DNA of 64,000 nt from Liolophura sinensis (lineage: Eukaryota > Mollusca > Polyplacophora > Chitonida > Chitonidae), in the NCBI RefSeq assembly GCF_032854445.1, contig NC_088302.1, positions 43,564,645-43,628,644 on the forward strand, read 5' to 3'. Under the pieces are notes generated by a model. It did not search any database, was not told the origin of the DNA, and saw nothing but the letters and a program-made list of their open reading frames with translations. Of the stretch, positions 44,901 through 53,391 are shown piece by piece. Within the stretch, counting starts at the first letter, position 1, and each line of letters begins with the position of its first letter. Position numbers and translations under genes: made by a program.

Positions 44901-47183
44901 GTCACCTTCGTAGAGCTAAGATACTGTCAGCGTCAGCCCTTGACTATATCCTGTACCCTAAAACACGTCACAGGCGAATCCAGAGACTACTGGTGGTGTT
45001 ACCGTTTTGCGGGAGCCGAGCACTGAAGGAATTTAAAGAAGCTCTGAATGAGTCTGGTCAGGCCCACCTGGCATTGGCACTTGATGGTAATTCAGGTAAT
45101 CCTTGTAAATGTATTCGTTGGATTTAGTTAGTAAATAGCCATATAGATATAGAATAACAACGCTGTTAACACGTTCACAAATTTGTAGAGTTTTCCCTGA
45201 AGTACAGCTATACAAGTAGCCTCAATCCCGAAACACTCTACAGCAGGTAAATTTACTTTCCATATTCCCTTTACATGCATTTTAGGTTTTCGTTTGACTT
45301 TTATCAAACGCTTTACTTGTTGTAATCTAAAACATTAGCCTGTGCAAGCATGCTTGTTGGTTGAGACGGGTAACCCTGACCGATATAAAATGCCCAGTAG
45401 GAGAGAATATTTCAGGAACAGTTCATTCAGCGTGCACGACATGACAGAGAGTTCATTAATCAGGTCTACAGGTGGTTATCAGTTCTCTAAAATGTAGAAA
45501 TACAATATATCAGAACAGTGATACGGAATTAAATCAAATGTACATCGCACGCACCTGTACTGTGTAATAAGTAGTTAAATCAAATAATAGTCAATTAGAC
45601 CAAGACAACTCTGTATGTGAATACACAACGAAATGTCTCCGTCATATTACATGAAATATCACAAACACAAAGAAATACTGTCATTATCTCGCAAATCTTG
45701 GAAAGGTATGTATCATGAAGATCGTCCGCTAGAACAGCCGCTCATACTTTCTAGTATACAAAGGAAAGAAACAAAATATGTGTAGACTTCGATTAATCCA
45801 ATAAAGTTTCATTTCAGGGGGAACAACTCTTACATGATGTAATCAAAGCACGGTACTCAACATTAAGCAAACAGCTTAATGTTGACTCAACAGCTCTGTA
45901 TATCATTTAAATCACTACCCCAGCATTTTTGGTGTAAGCTTAGCCAAGTTAAAGAATTACAAGAAAATAAATGCATTAACACATTCTGTGAACTTCTCAG
46001 TCAAAAACTCTTTGAAAATATCTTCTATTTATGATACAAAACATATCTAGACACACACGTAACTCTAGAAAACATAATGCACGCATTACCCTGTCTAAAA
46101 CAACAACGAACGCTGCTGTGGAAATGTAACAAACTAGCAGATTTACTGAATGAAAAATATGCGTATAATGCATTGACTTTACACAAAAATAAAATTCAAT
46201 GAAAATCTAAATTACCTGAAGAGTAAATCTCCTGGCATTTACTGTATAAAACTTACAAGTTTCTTACAGTGCAGCAGTGCGTGCAGTCTGCAGTATTGAT
46301 CAGCGCGCAACGGGGGGTCGCGGGCGCCCAAACGGAAATAACTCAAACACTTGTGTTATATCTAGAATGCTAGTGAAACTGCCATGCCAATGTCTAACTT
46401 CCCACTCTAATCTATAATAAACCATCTGAATTTGAAATCATTTAAGTAATATTTAAAACTTACAATGCATACGACGTTTCAAATAAAAGGCTTAAATTTT
46501 TTTTTAGAAATTACGAATGCTACATGACAAATTACTGAAGACTTCTAGCACTGTTTATTGTATGTTTACCCGCTCCCTTGCAAGAGTACACGTTTACTCC
46601 ATTGTATAATTTAGAGTAAATAATGTATTATTTTACGCTTTCATTTGCAGTTCAGGAATGCATTCCATCAACTACAGAAACCCAACAAGTTACAGCCTTA
46701 AACTTTAAAGTTACGCCTAAACCAGCAGCTGTATGTAAACCCGCAGTTGCGAAAAAGCCAACAGTTGTACCTAAACCCGCAGTTGCGCATAAGCCAACAG
46801 CTGGACATAAACCCACAGTTGCGCCTAAGCCAACAGTTGTACCTAAACCTGCAGTTGCGCCTAAGCCAACAGTTGGACGTAAACCAGCAGTTGCGCCTAA
46901 GCCAACAGTTGGACGTAAACCAGCAGTTAAGCCGAAACCGGCAGATGTATCTAAACCAAGAGTTGTACCTAAAGATCCAGCGACAAGAGGTGTACGTAAT
47001 CAAGCCTTTGAGCTGAAAGATATCCCAGCAAAACAGACTGAGAGGAGTGATGATTTGGGACTTGTAGACAGAATTTCTGATATGCTGGCATCAAACATGC
47101 AAGCATCGGGCCAGATTAAACAAGACTTTGATAGGCTCAGGGGACAACTGCAGAAATGTACATGTGGAGCAAATCCCAAGTAG
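35866..47183 (+). CDS. Coiled-coil / death domain / CARD protein, 775 aa, 10 exons
   Basis: Probable death-fold signalling scaffold. Coding exons: 35866-35929, 36248-36478, 37976-38013, 40363-40566, 41017-41238, 42222-42473, 42956-43250, 43731-43934, 44811-45095, 46651-47183. Every junction is GT-AG with matching phase, and the sum is exactly 776 codons with stop. An in-frame TAA at 35836 precedes the ATG. Layout: 1-111 unrecognised N-terminal region; 112-337 three homologous coiled-coil exons; about 418-503 death domain (LGPNWLDAGRALGLDSEKLD, later VLECW); about 505-595 CARD (DDRKILVDNYSILLSDMFDV, LLVVLPFCGSRALKEFKEAL, HLALAL); 619-708 Lys-Pro repeats; 729-768 helical tail. CARD and DD families oligomerise homotypically in cell-death and NF-kB signalling. 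RAIDD has CARD-DD and CARD9/11 have CARD-coiled coil; I know of none in this order. Binding partners are unknown. Confidence 0.85.
36248..36478 (+). CDS. CARD gene exon 2
   Basis: Acceptor TTTTAACAG, donor GTGG|GTGGGT. 76 whole codons including RDAVSEIALRLLDLKVQVFP and FKNLPMFSHFLKFITPPTKI. Likely a folded N-terminal domain that I cannot name; a divergent death fold is one possibility. Confidence 0.75.
37740..37855 (+). mobile_element. Non-LTR retrotransposon fragment (endonuclease region)
   Basis: One frame reads YEYVILDIFHTDTKYLIGFI followed by YRPPDK. The strand-then-YRPP pattern is typical of the apurinic-like endonuclease of LINEs. Only about 38 codons survive, within an intron of the CARD gene. 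Confidence 0.55.
37976..38013 (+). CDS. CARD gene exon 3 (38 nt)
   Basis: Acceptor GGTTTCCCAG, donor GTAATA. Completes a Gly codon and encodes GKCLFKLMDTVQ. It links the phase-1 end of exon 2 to the phase-0 start of exon 4. Confidence 0.65.
38303..38641. mobile_element. MITE with inverted repeats of about 75 bp
   Basis: Left arm CGCAGGTTTCGAGATATGAC, ACGACAACAGAGTGACGTCA, CTTTACGGCACAGTAGGGC. The right arm is its reverse complement (GCCCTACCGTGCCGTAAAG, CACTCTGTTGTCGTAATGAC, GAAAACTGCG). Intronic. Confidence 0.8.
38850..39105. repeat. Dispersed TIR element, copy 3 (partial)
   Basis: TATATAAAGGTGAACTGTCA, TAGACGCCATGACATTAAAA, TCTGAGCTCAGTGGTATGAC. Same order as 1669-1910. Confidence 0.65.
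39262..39384. repeat. Long perfect-type hairpin (arms of about 40 bp)
   Basis: GTTTGTTGTGTAACTCGATA / CCGCTGAACCTTGTTTCG, then about 42 bp, then CGAAACAAGGTTCAGCGGTA / TCGGGTTACACAACAAAC. Only two arm positions mismatch. Possibly a fold-back element or a structured RNA; intronic. Confidence 0.85.
39965..40212 (+). repeat. SINE family B, 5' and 3' truncated
   Basis: CTTCGGGAGTGGTAGATCCA, GACCCGTATCAGTATAATGG, TTACTTGCCTTCGGTAAGTC, GAGCGGTGGATATCCGTCCT. Confidence 0.85.
40363..40566 (+). CDS. CARD gene exon 4, coiled-coil module 1
   Basis: 68 codons, phase 0 both ends, acceptor TTTTTTACAG, donor GTGTGC. Heptad-rich: MECLEQQVTLLNKSKSRLEK and LQEEVRTLSSVKEEISCK. Homologous to exons 5 and 6. Confidence 0.82.
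41017..41238 (+). CDS. CARD gene exon 5, coiled-coil module 2 (weak splice sites)
   Basis: 74 codons, MEQRYRECSAQRDKLQHQVT to KTESSCK, phase 0. By alignment with exon 6 the exon should start at 41008 (TATGAT; exon 6 TATGAC), but the bases there are TAA where exon 6 has TAG. The next usable AG is GATGAG at 41016. The donor GTGCGA is also weak. The exon may be skipped in some transcripts; skipping preserves the frame. Confidence 0.6.
41385..41645 (+). repeat. Family A SINE
   Basis: GTTAGTGTGCCAGCGCGGCG, AGTCGCTGTGAGTTCATGTC, ATATTCTTGAGTACGACGTA and a CAAATAAATAAG tail. Confidence 0.85.
42222..42473 (+). CDS. CARD gene exon 6, coiled-coil module 3
   Basis: 84 codons, acceptor ATTCTTTAG, donor GTAAGT, phase 0. 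YDKLLVKFKENAVLIEGLEQ and ELLKKAERILRLETSLYC. Confidence 0.85.
42519..42563. repeat. G-run / C-run hairpin
   Basis: Six to ten Gs, twice, then seven Cs and a further C-rich run, about 45 bp after the exon 6 donor. Either strand could form a stem or a G-quadruplex, and the run lengths may be miscalled. Confidence 0.7.
42956..43250 (+). CDS. CARD gene exon 7, helical linker and death domain helix 1
   Basis: 98 codons and one base. Acceptor GCCTTGCAG, donor GTATGT. Contains a long helix (GERIDESIKESGAQVGNEVA), a basic stretch (RKGRNSSNRK), then GELKDCFEQLRNTL, which starts the death domain. Confidence 0.85.
43731..43934 (+). CDS. CARD gene exon 8, death domain core
   Basis: Acceptor CCCTTCAG, donor GTAAGT. 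PNWLDAGRALGLDSEKLDRI has the W..A..LGL...I signature of death domains, and LECWCTN matches helix 4. The intron falls between helices 1 and 2. Confidence 0.88.
44030..44290. repeat. SINE remnants (family A piece next to a B-like piece)
   Basis: TATTTATTTATTTGATCCAT with GGCGGTCAGTTTTATAGGTG on the left; CAATATAATGTGACTGAGTG and TTGAACGCAAAGTTAAACTT on the right. Confidence 0.55.
44811..45095 (+). CDS. CARD gene exon 9, complete CARD
   Basis: The whole CARD is on one exon. SEDDRKILVDNYSILLSDMF, DGHLRRAKILSASALDYILY, RRIQRLLVVLPFCGSRALKE and FKEALNESGQAHLALAL follow the six-helix CARD pattern, ending in the usual L.E.G..HL.L. Donor TTCAG|GTAATC; an alternative donor nine bases earlier is also in phase. 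Confidence 0.92.
45096..46650. other. Last intron of the CARD gene
   Basis: No exon, SINE or array seen. A short inverted pair (ATTAAGCAAACAGCTTAATG) lies at about 45862. Confidence 0.4.
46651..47183 (+). CDS. CARD gene exon 10, Lys-Pro repeat tail
   Basis: 177 codons to TAG at 47181-47183. Acceptor TTTGCAG. About 18 five-residue repeats of the type KPxVx (KPAVAPKPTVGRKPAVAPKP), then DDLGLVDRISDMLASNMQAS and IKQDFDRLRGQLQKC, which is probably a short amphipathic helix or coiled coil. Confidence 0.85.
46716..46975 (+). repeat. 15-bp coding minisatellite
   Basis: Units such as CCTAAACCAGCAGTTG recur every 15 (sometimes 30) bp and encode the KPxVx repeats. Copies are close in DNA sequence, so repeat number is likely to vary between individuals. 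Confidence 0.85.
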
Positions 47184-47304
47184 AAAATATGTCATCACAT
47201 TTTCATAATGAATTACATGACGAGACAGCCCTGAAAAAAACTGTAAAATCTTCCCTCTAGACCTGCAGATCTCATATTTGATTTGTTTAGCTGCAGGTAA
47301 TCTG

Positions 47305-47495
47305 GAACGGTTAGCGGGATCATATTTGAGGGACAGATAACGCCGTGATATGTGGGGAACAGCTAGCGGGGTCATATTTTAGGGACAGATAACGGCGTGA
47401 TATTTGAGAAATAGCAAGGTCACATTTGAGGGACAGATAACGGTGCGATGTTTGGGGGGCAGCTAGCGGCGTCATATTTAGGGGACATCTAGCGA
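47305..47495. repeat. Short tandem repeat in the CARD gene 3' region, about 3 units
   Basis: TCATATTTGAGGGACAGATA, AACGGCGTGATATTTG and AGCTAGCGGCGTCATATTTA recur at roughly 50-60 bp spacing. Confidence 0.7.
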
Positions 47496-47512
47496 CGCCA
47501 AAACACGTTAGT

Positions 47513-47518
47513 AATAAA
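47513..47518 (+). terminator. Possible polyadenylation signal AATAAA
   Basis: First clear AATAAA downstream of the CARD gene stop (330 bp); it would place the tandem repeat in the 3' UTR. Confidence 0.4.
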
Positions 47519-48452
47519 GCTGACAGGGATCTACATATTGTCTATTTTTTAATTGTCCATAATTGAATCGAACATATATCCGGAGCATAATAGTACATCT
47601 CGCGAATAGAATGAATATATTGATGACCAAATGATTACCAAGTTCCGTGTTTATGTTAGATTATAATTTGTGTACAGGAATTTCACCTACTTATAAAATA
47701 CTAAAAGAAAACAAAACCATTGGTGTCAGTAACCCAACTGTAGCCAGATGATATACCACCACTCTATAGGCGAAATGCTTAGACAAAAAGCAGATTGTTA
47801 GGAGATAACTGATAAACAAACTGGTAAACAGGCAAGACATTGTACCGATTTTTAAAAAGGTGGAAACCAAGCAAAAAGGAAAATGCTGACACCTTGGTAA
47901 GGGGAAAGAGACAATGAACGAATTCTTCAAAATGTCGTAAAGAATGTAGATTTTTTAATTTGCAGTCACATGGAAGACATTTACTTTCGTTTTCTGGTTT
48001 ACGACTCTTGGAAAATAAGATGGTATTTTCATTTGGTTGATTACATCAAGAATATAATCACTTTATTACATCTAAAACCATGGCGTCACATGAAGGATAA
48101 TCATATTAAATAGTAAAGATGGTATTTTAATTTTAATGATGTTAAAAATGCTTTTCTAATCTAGCAACCCAAATTATTTATTTTGTGGTTGTTATTTCAG
48201 TAAAGAGGTTTTACTATTGTTTTGGCCAAGACCAGTAAATGTGTTGAGGAAGGTTTTAGAAATATTTTAGTGATGATGATATCCTTTATTCACGTTCTTC
48301 TTTATTTGACTTTTGTCCAAGAGAAAATTTTATAGCATTTTTCAGGCAATAGTGAATTAAAACAGTTGTATCTTACAAATGTACTTGTCTGTCGTATGTT
48401 TGTTGTCAGAACAAACTTGTTCTGCTAGAGCTGGCTACACGTCCACAGTGTC
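47519..48452. other. No recognisable gene
   Basis: AT-rich intergenic sequence; no supported exon on either strand. Confidence 0.4.
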
Positions 48453-48541
48453 GTTTGTATCAAGCAAGTTTACATCACGAACGTTTGTGTCCAGCAAGTT
48501 TACATCAAGCACGTTTGTCTCCAGCAAGTTTACATCACGGA
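48453..48541. repeat. 30-bp tandem repeat, three copies
   Basis: GTTTGTATCAAGCAAGTTTA, GTTTGTGTCCAGCAAGTTTA, GTTTGTCTCCAGCAAGTTTA, each followed by CATCA. Confidence 0.85.
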
Positions 48542-48659
48542 TGATTTAACAATGTGGTTTATTATGCTGTCGTGCATTTCCGTTAGTTTAATACCATCTT
48601 ATTGTTGCAAACTTATGGTTTGTGAAAGTTAACGCTGTAAAATTCCCTGACAGTTTAAA

Positions 48660-48850
48660 ATCGTCATTCATGCTGTCCAGTTCATGCTGGTCGTATGTAG
48701 GAAAGACTGTCAGCAGCCTTCGGGAGGTCATGGGTTTCCTCCGGGCTATGCCCACGTTTTCTCCCACCATAATGCTGGTCATCGGCGTATAAGTGAAATG
48801 ATCTTGCCAACAGCGTAAAACCCCAAACAATTAAATCAAATCAATTTAAA
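48660..48850 (+). repeat. Family A SINE, 3' part
   Basis: GTCGTATGTAGGAAAGACTG, TCCCACCATAATGCTGGTCA, GTATAAGTGAAATGATCTTG. Confidence 0.75.
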
Positions 48851-48851
48851 G

Positions 48852-49680
48852 TACTGTAGTCTATTTCCTTTAGTCAGTCGCCTATATTCAGCTGTCCGTA
48901 ACATCAGTCATACTCGTTACCAAAATGACCTCAGTCAGTGACACTTAACACAAGTTCTACACATGGATGTGTTAACAGTCTATATTCTTCTACCAAAAAT
49001 GAATTCAGAACACATTTTTTAATTCATAATGTTAAACTGCATAAGACCGGTTTCAACGGCAATAACTCATTGTCTCGGGTGACGTCATACCTAACTTCAG
49101 CATGTTTTGACGAGGGGCGACACCAGTTAACTAAAGTGCTATCGACTTTCTTTGCTATCTAAACCCTGTTTCTGACACTGCCATGTTGTACGCTAGTTTT
49201 AGTGTAATATAACCTTCATAAATGAATTTTATTTTATCTCTTGTAGTATATAATCTCACGGCAATATTGTTTTAGAGTTTGATGGTGGAGAGTTCTATAA
49301 TAAATAAACAACGTAACCTATTCGCTGAGACAGCAGAGTGTTACTGCGTGGAGTTTGTTCCAGCTGCATGTTGGTGCAGCTATTGTAAAAAAAATTACTC
49401 TCCACGCCCATTGTCTAGCGTGCCACTTACTTTTGAATAATTGTGACGTCACCCGAGACAATGAGATATTGCCATGGAAACCAGGCTAAAGGAGCTTAAC
49501 CTAAATGAATTAGATTTAGTTAGTATTCCAACTGCATTTTCGTTGCAATAATAAATAAAATATCAATATTTAGAGCTTGTGGTGTTACGTGTAATTAACG
49601 GAAGGCAATTTGGGAACAAATATAACTGATATTACCGACAGCTGAAAATGGGCGACCGGCTAAAAGAAATAGACTATAGT
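48852..49680. mobile_element. TIR DNA element, ACTATAGTCTATT type, copy 1
   Basis: Begins ACTGTAGTCTATTTCCTTTA and ends TAAAAGAAATAGACTATAGT; the ends are inverted repeats. Body matches 58256-58935 and 5352-5575. About 830 bp, no transposase. Confidence 0.8.
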
Positions 49681-50006
49681 GTATATTGGAAGGATACACT
49701 TCCATAAATAAAGGTATCCATTATTGTTTGATTAAGCCGCGAGGCCGCAGGCCGTGTCCAAAAAAAAGAAGGACATTCAGGCAAGCTCTAAGTCATACTC
49801 AGGCAAATGTCATCCCCCTAGTTTGTCACTACAGCTCTAGCCGTTTTAACAGAGTGCATGCGTGGCATTAAACAGATCTGCGTCATATTCATCAGTAAAG
49901 CCTAAATAAGCAACTCAACATGTCTGCCCAAATTTCGCCCAGACGAAGGATATATGCGTCGAAACAGACATTGGTACACCAGCCGTCAACCAACACGGAC
50001 GCTCCA

Positions 50007-50250
50007 GGGACCTCTTGCACAAAGCGGTCGTAGGTTAAGTTGGTTGTAATTACCATATCAAGATATGTTTTTAACATGTGCCGCCCTGTTAGTTACCATC
50101 AACTTAACCTTCTATCGCTTTGTGCAAGCAACCACGCAGTGATCGCACGCTAAGTTGATTGTAACTACCATGGCGACACATGTTAAAAACATATGTTGCC
50201 ATGGTAGTTACAAACAACTTAGCTTACGATGGCATTGTGCAAGAGGCCTC
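50007..50250. mobile_element. MITE made of two nested hairpins
   Basis: Left end CTCTTGCACAAAGCGGTCGT then GGTTAAGTTGGTTGTAATTA; right end GCATTGTGCAAGAGG with the complementary GTAGTTACAAACAACTTAGC. The middle repeats the motif once more (GCTTTGTGCAAG; CTAAGTTGATTGTAACTACC). Confidence 0.85.
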
Positions 50251-50539
50251 TGGTCAATAGGCGTAAGGTCAATTCCCAAAACGAGTGGAAAAATAATGTC
50301 ACAGTTATGATGTGTAATTGAAATTTAGTATGGTAGCTTTTGAGAAAACAGCCCTATGATCTCTTCATGCGATCTGCCTTTGTAGGGCTGTGTTTTGGGG
50401 AAACTTTTCCTGATGCATCAGGTCCATCAGCGGCTGGGAACAACTGCCAATTACCAGTTGAGTTAAGTTGAGTCGCGTCTTAAGTTCTGGCGTATGCTGA
50501 TCTTTACGTTCGTTCAATAGAAATTGTCTGCCATCATTA

Positions 50540-50665
50540 TGATGTGAATATCTGTACTTCGCATGTGTGCAAGTTCGCTAGTAATTCGTCAATGGTTTGT
50601 GGTTTACCTCGGACACGCCGGTTTCCCCAAACCATAAAAATGACCGCCATCGTAAAATTAAAATC
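50540..50665 (+). repeat. Decayed family A SINE
   Basis: GTGCAAGTTCGCTAGTAATT, GTGGTTTACCTCGGACACGC, CCAAACCATAAAAATGACCG follow the family A order with many changes. Confidence 0.5.
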
Positions 50666-51654
50666 AACTGTTTGGCTGTAGTGTAGAGTATGTTCAGTGG
50701 TCCAGAGGCTCCACGGGACAAACATTTGGGTGCATGGTAGAAACAAAGAAGTGGAGAATATATTTCATTTTGGCCAAACCTTTGCACTATTTTCATAATG
50801 TTCTTATTCATATCGTCTTTTCCCCTTATACCCCGACTATCTTATCTAACCGGTAGAGTCATGTATTCAGATATCTTGGCATTATTGTATGCCATGGATG
50901 AAATACATGTCAGATGAAAAACCATTAAATATTGTCCGGAATTATAGCTGGAGTTATTTTCTTTAGAATATTTCTCGACCTAGTTGGGGTGGCTTTTTTT
51001 CATTAGATCAGTATGATTTATTGGTTACAACCTAAGTCATGTCATGGGATTTGAGACAAGGAATAATCATAATTGCATCCCTGAGAGCGTTCTTGCGTTC
51101 GTGTACAGAAGTAGTGACAGGGTATTGTCATCTAGTAAAATCTGCATGTTTAAAGAAGGATTTGGAAGGCCATAATCACCACATGTATGATTATCGCTTA
51201 GAGTATTTAGCATTGCGCTTTTGTTGCTGTAGAAATTCTCAGTTTGCAAACTTAGTACTGAGACACCTTACCATGCAATTTAAACTTGAAAATGCTGGAT
51301 AGAATATATTTGAGTGTGTAGACATATTCCAGGATCTTTAAGGCAGTACAGCTGTAATACGGCTTACCCAATATGACATCGTTTAAATATATATTTCTCG
51401 GTATAGAACTCCAAATAAAGAAAAAAAAATAAATGTACAGTTTTAGTGAAGGCTACCCTTGGATATCACGTCCTCGGATTTTTTGTGACGTAAGGTAAAC
51501 TTTTAATTATAGTTTATGGTAAAGTAGGTAATACTTCTTTTGGGGATTTTAATTGTTGAATTTTTTAGGTCAGCCAATAAATAATGTGTTAAGAAGAAGA
51601 AGAATACAAGCAGGTGGTGCCTAATTCGATGAATTCCTGAGGCCATAAAAATGT

Positions 51655-51925
51655 AATATTTCACTAATACGACGGTAGACAGCATTATGGTGGGCGGAAA
51701 CATGGCAGAGTTAGGTGAAAGCTCACGATCACGATCTATCTATCTATCCTTGTGGTTTAATGTCGTACTTAACATTTTTTTTAGTCATATGACGACGACA
51801 GAGCATTAGGTGTGTATATATATACTGCGTCTTCTTGTAGCAGTCCGTGCCCCAATGAAGCAACGAAGCCACCAGACATGTTAATCCACTCAGTCACATT
51901 ATATACTGACACAGAGTCAACCATT
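51655..51925 (-). repeat. Family A fragment followed by a family B-like SINE
   Basis: ATTTCACTAATACGACGGTA and CAGCATTATGGTGGGCGGAA, then GTGGTTTAATGTCGTACTTA, TTTAGTCATATGACGACGAC and CACTCAGTCACATTATATAC. Confidence 0.65.
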
Positions 51926-52079
51926 TCTTAAGTCTTAAAGCCGACTATTTGCAAGTGCACAACTGTACTTTTTCCAACATGACTGCATTTCATGCAATGT
52001 CTTTACTAAGAGTTTAGATAAGTTTAGTAGCACAACTTCTAACGATGCAGTTCCTTGAGTTCATCCAGGGTGTGGGTCG

Positions 52080-52207
52080 TTATATATATGTTATTGTTGA
52101 TGCAGTTGTTGTAGCCGTGTTTAGATCCTCTTCAAGACCAGGGACAATACGGTGTTTCCTCTGAAGGTTATCGGGTATCTTTTGTTCGGAGGAGTCTCTC
52201 AGAGCCG
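52080..52207 (-). CDS. Terminal exon of a membrane protein: cytoplasmic tail
   Basis: On minus, a very strong acceptor (TTACTCTCTCCTTTCAG) leads into ALRDSSEQKIPDNLQRKHRI, then VPGLEEDLNTATTTASTITY and Ile, with TAA at 52082-52080. It enters in phase 1. Rich in Thr/Ser at the end. Confidence 0.65.
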
Positions 52208-52986
52208 CTGAAAGGAGAGAGTAAGGTAGAGAGAAATTATTGTGAGGCAGAAACTTTGTAGGGGTCACTTACGGCTGGAGAGAAACGATTACTATTAACA
52301 CCACTGCATGTTTAGTTAACTTTGTTCAAGTTAGAGTTGTAGGGTGGCGTAAGTTACTATTATTTCAGTCGTTACATGAAGAGTTCTAATCAAAATGTTC
52401 ATTACAAGGTAAACTGACAAAAGACCAGATTTCATCGGTTACGTGTGGGTATTTTTCCAACTGCCACACCGTGATAGCTGCTCTGGCTTTACTCTCCGTG
52501 CTGGATAGTCTTTCATCTTATATATCTGCATAAACCATGGGTATTGCATACAGTTCTGGTCCTGATTTTTGTGCCCAATTCTGTTCAAGCCTTGGCAATG
52601 TAGGAGTGTGTGATACTACTTAAGCTATTACATATGAACAGTTAGCTTAAAACTATCACGCTAACGTCAATGTTCTCGTTTTACTCTTCATGTTGCAGTC
52701 CTTCATATTTAGCTATCACAATACAAAATACGTTTCGGCTACATGGGTCTTTCAGAGGGTTATCAGCTTAGTATGAATGTAGAACATACAGGCCACAATT
52801 ATAAGTGCATACGTTGAGTCATCACAATAAGGAAGCAGTCTTTATGGGAAGGCGAAATTATTTGCATATCCCTAGCGATTAAGGTTGCCGAAGCAAATGC
52901 CAGTATAACAAGAAGTGTGCAGACCAGCCAGGGACTTGAAATCGTGGACGAAACCGATGCTTTAGCAACGTACAACACCGTGCCGT
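52080..52986 (-). CDS. Single-pass membrane protein, 3' end only
   Basis: Two phase-1 exons, 52986-52813 and 52207-52080, read on minus and joined by GTATGC..CAG. Together they give a short extracellular stalk, one transmembrane helix (SPWLVCTLLVILAFASATLI) and a tail of about 60 residues ending in a Thr-rich stretch. That is the shape of a type I receptor. The ectodomain exons should lie to the right, between 53 and 57.6 kb or beyond, but I could not assign them; the 38-bp satellite occupies part of that space. Its 5' end may face the lectin gene head to head. Family unknown. Confidence 0.55.
52813..52986 (-). CDS. Transmembrane exon of the membrane protein
   Basis: Acceptor GTATTTGTAG, donor CAAC|GTATGC, phase 1 to phase 1 (174 nt). 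A hydrophobic run of about 20 residues follows VSSTISSP and precedes RDMQ, so the positive-inside rule places the C-terminus in the cytoplasm. The plus strand is also open here but is taken as a shadow. Confidence 0.55.
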
Positions 52987-53265
52987 CTACAAATACAAAG
53001 GCAAATCGACCAAGAAACCAATAAGCGCTGTGTTTGTGACACTGAAATTAAATGTAGATTTTTGTCTTGGTATTTTTATGTGTCCTTAGTTAAGATTAGC
53101 AGCGCTAAATACCTACGTTTTTTTCTACGTGCAAACATAACAGATGGATCTTTGAAACACTGCATTTAGCTCTTTCCAGTACGCGCATGCGTCAATGACC
53201 GATCATGGATTCAGAGTAGTGATATTTCACTCTCTCCCTTACGTTACGGCGTAATGTTTGTTACG

Positions 53266-53391
53266 TAAGAAAAACGTCTGTGTTGCGATGTTGCAGATCC
53301 TTCGATCTTGTCTTGATAAAGAATGCAAAATGAATACTCCATTGCACATTTTCATCTCTATGGACGACACTTGTATTCAGTTCTTCAGCTG
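53266..53391 (-). other. Possible minus-strand exon, unassigned
   Basis: Acceptor GTTGTTCCAG leads into EELNTSVVHRDENVQWSIHF and AFFIKTRSKDLQHRN. It enters in phase 1 like the membrane-protein exons, but the possible donor (CTTAC|GTAACA) is in phase 2. It could be an alternative terminal exon (stop at 53265-53267) or chance. Confidence 0.2.

Noticed and set aside
46698-47003. 101-codon minus-strand frame
   Set aside because: Shadow of the Lys-Pro coding repeat.
52839-53024. Plus-strand frame ending in a Thr/Asn-rich tail (acceptor at 52875)
   Set aside because: The minus strand of the same bases encodes a transmembrane helix between phase-matched splice sites that join the exon at 52207, so the plus reading is taken as a shadow. 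It is not excluded.
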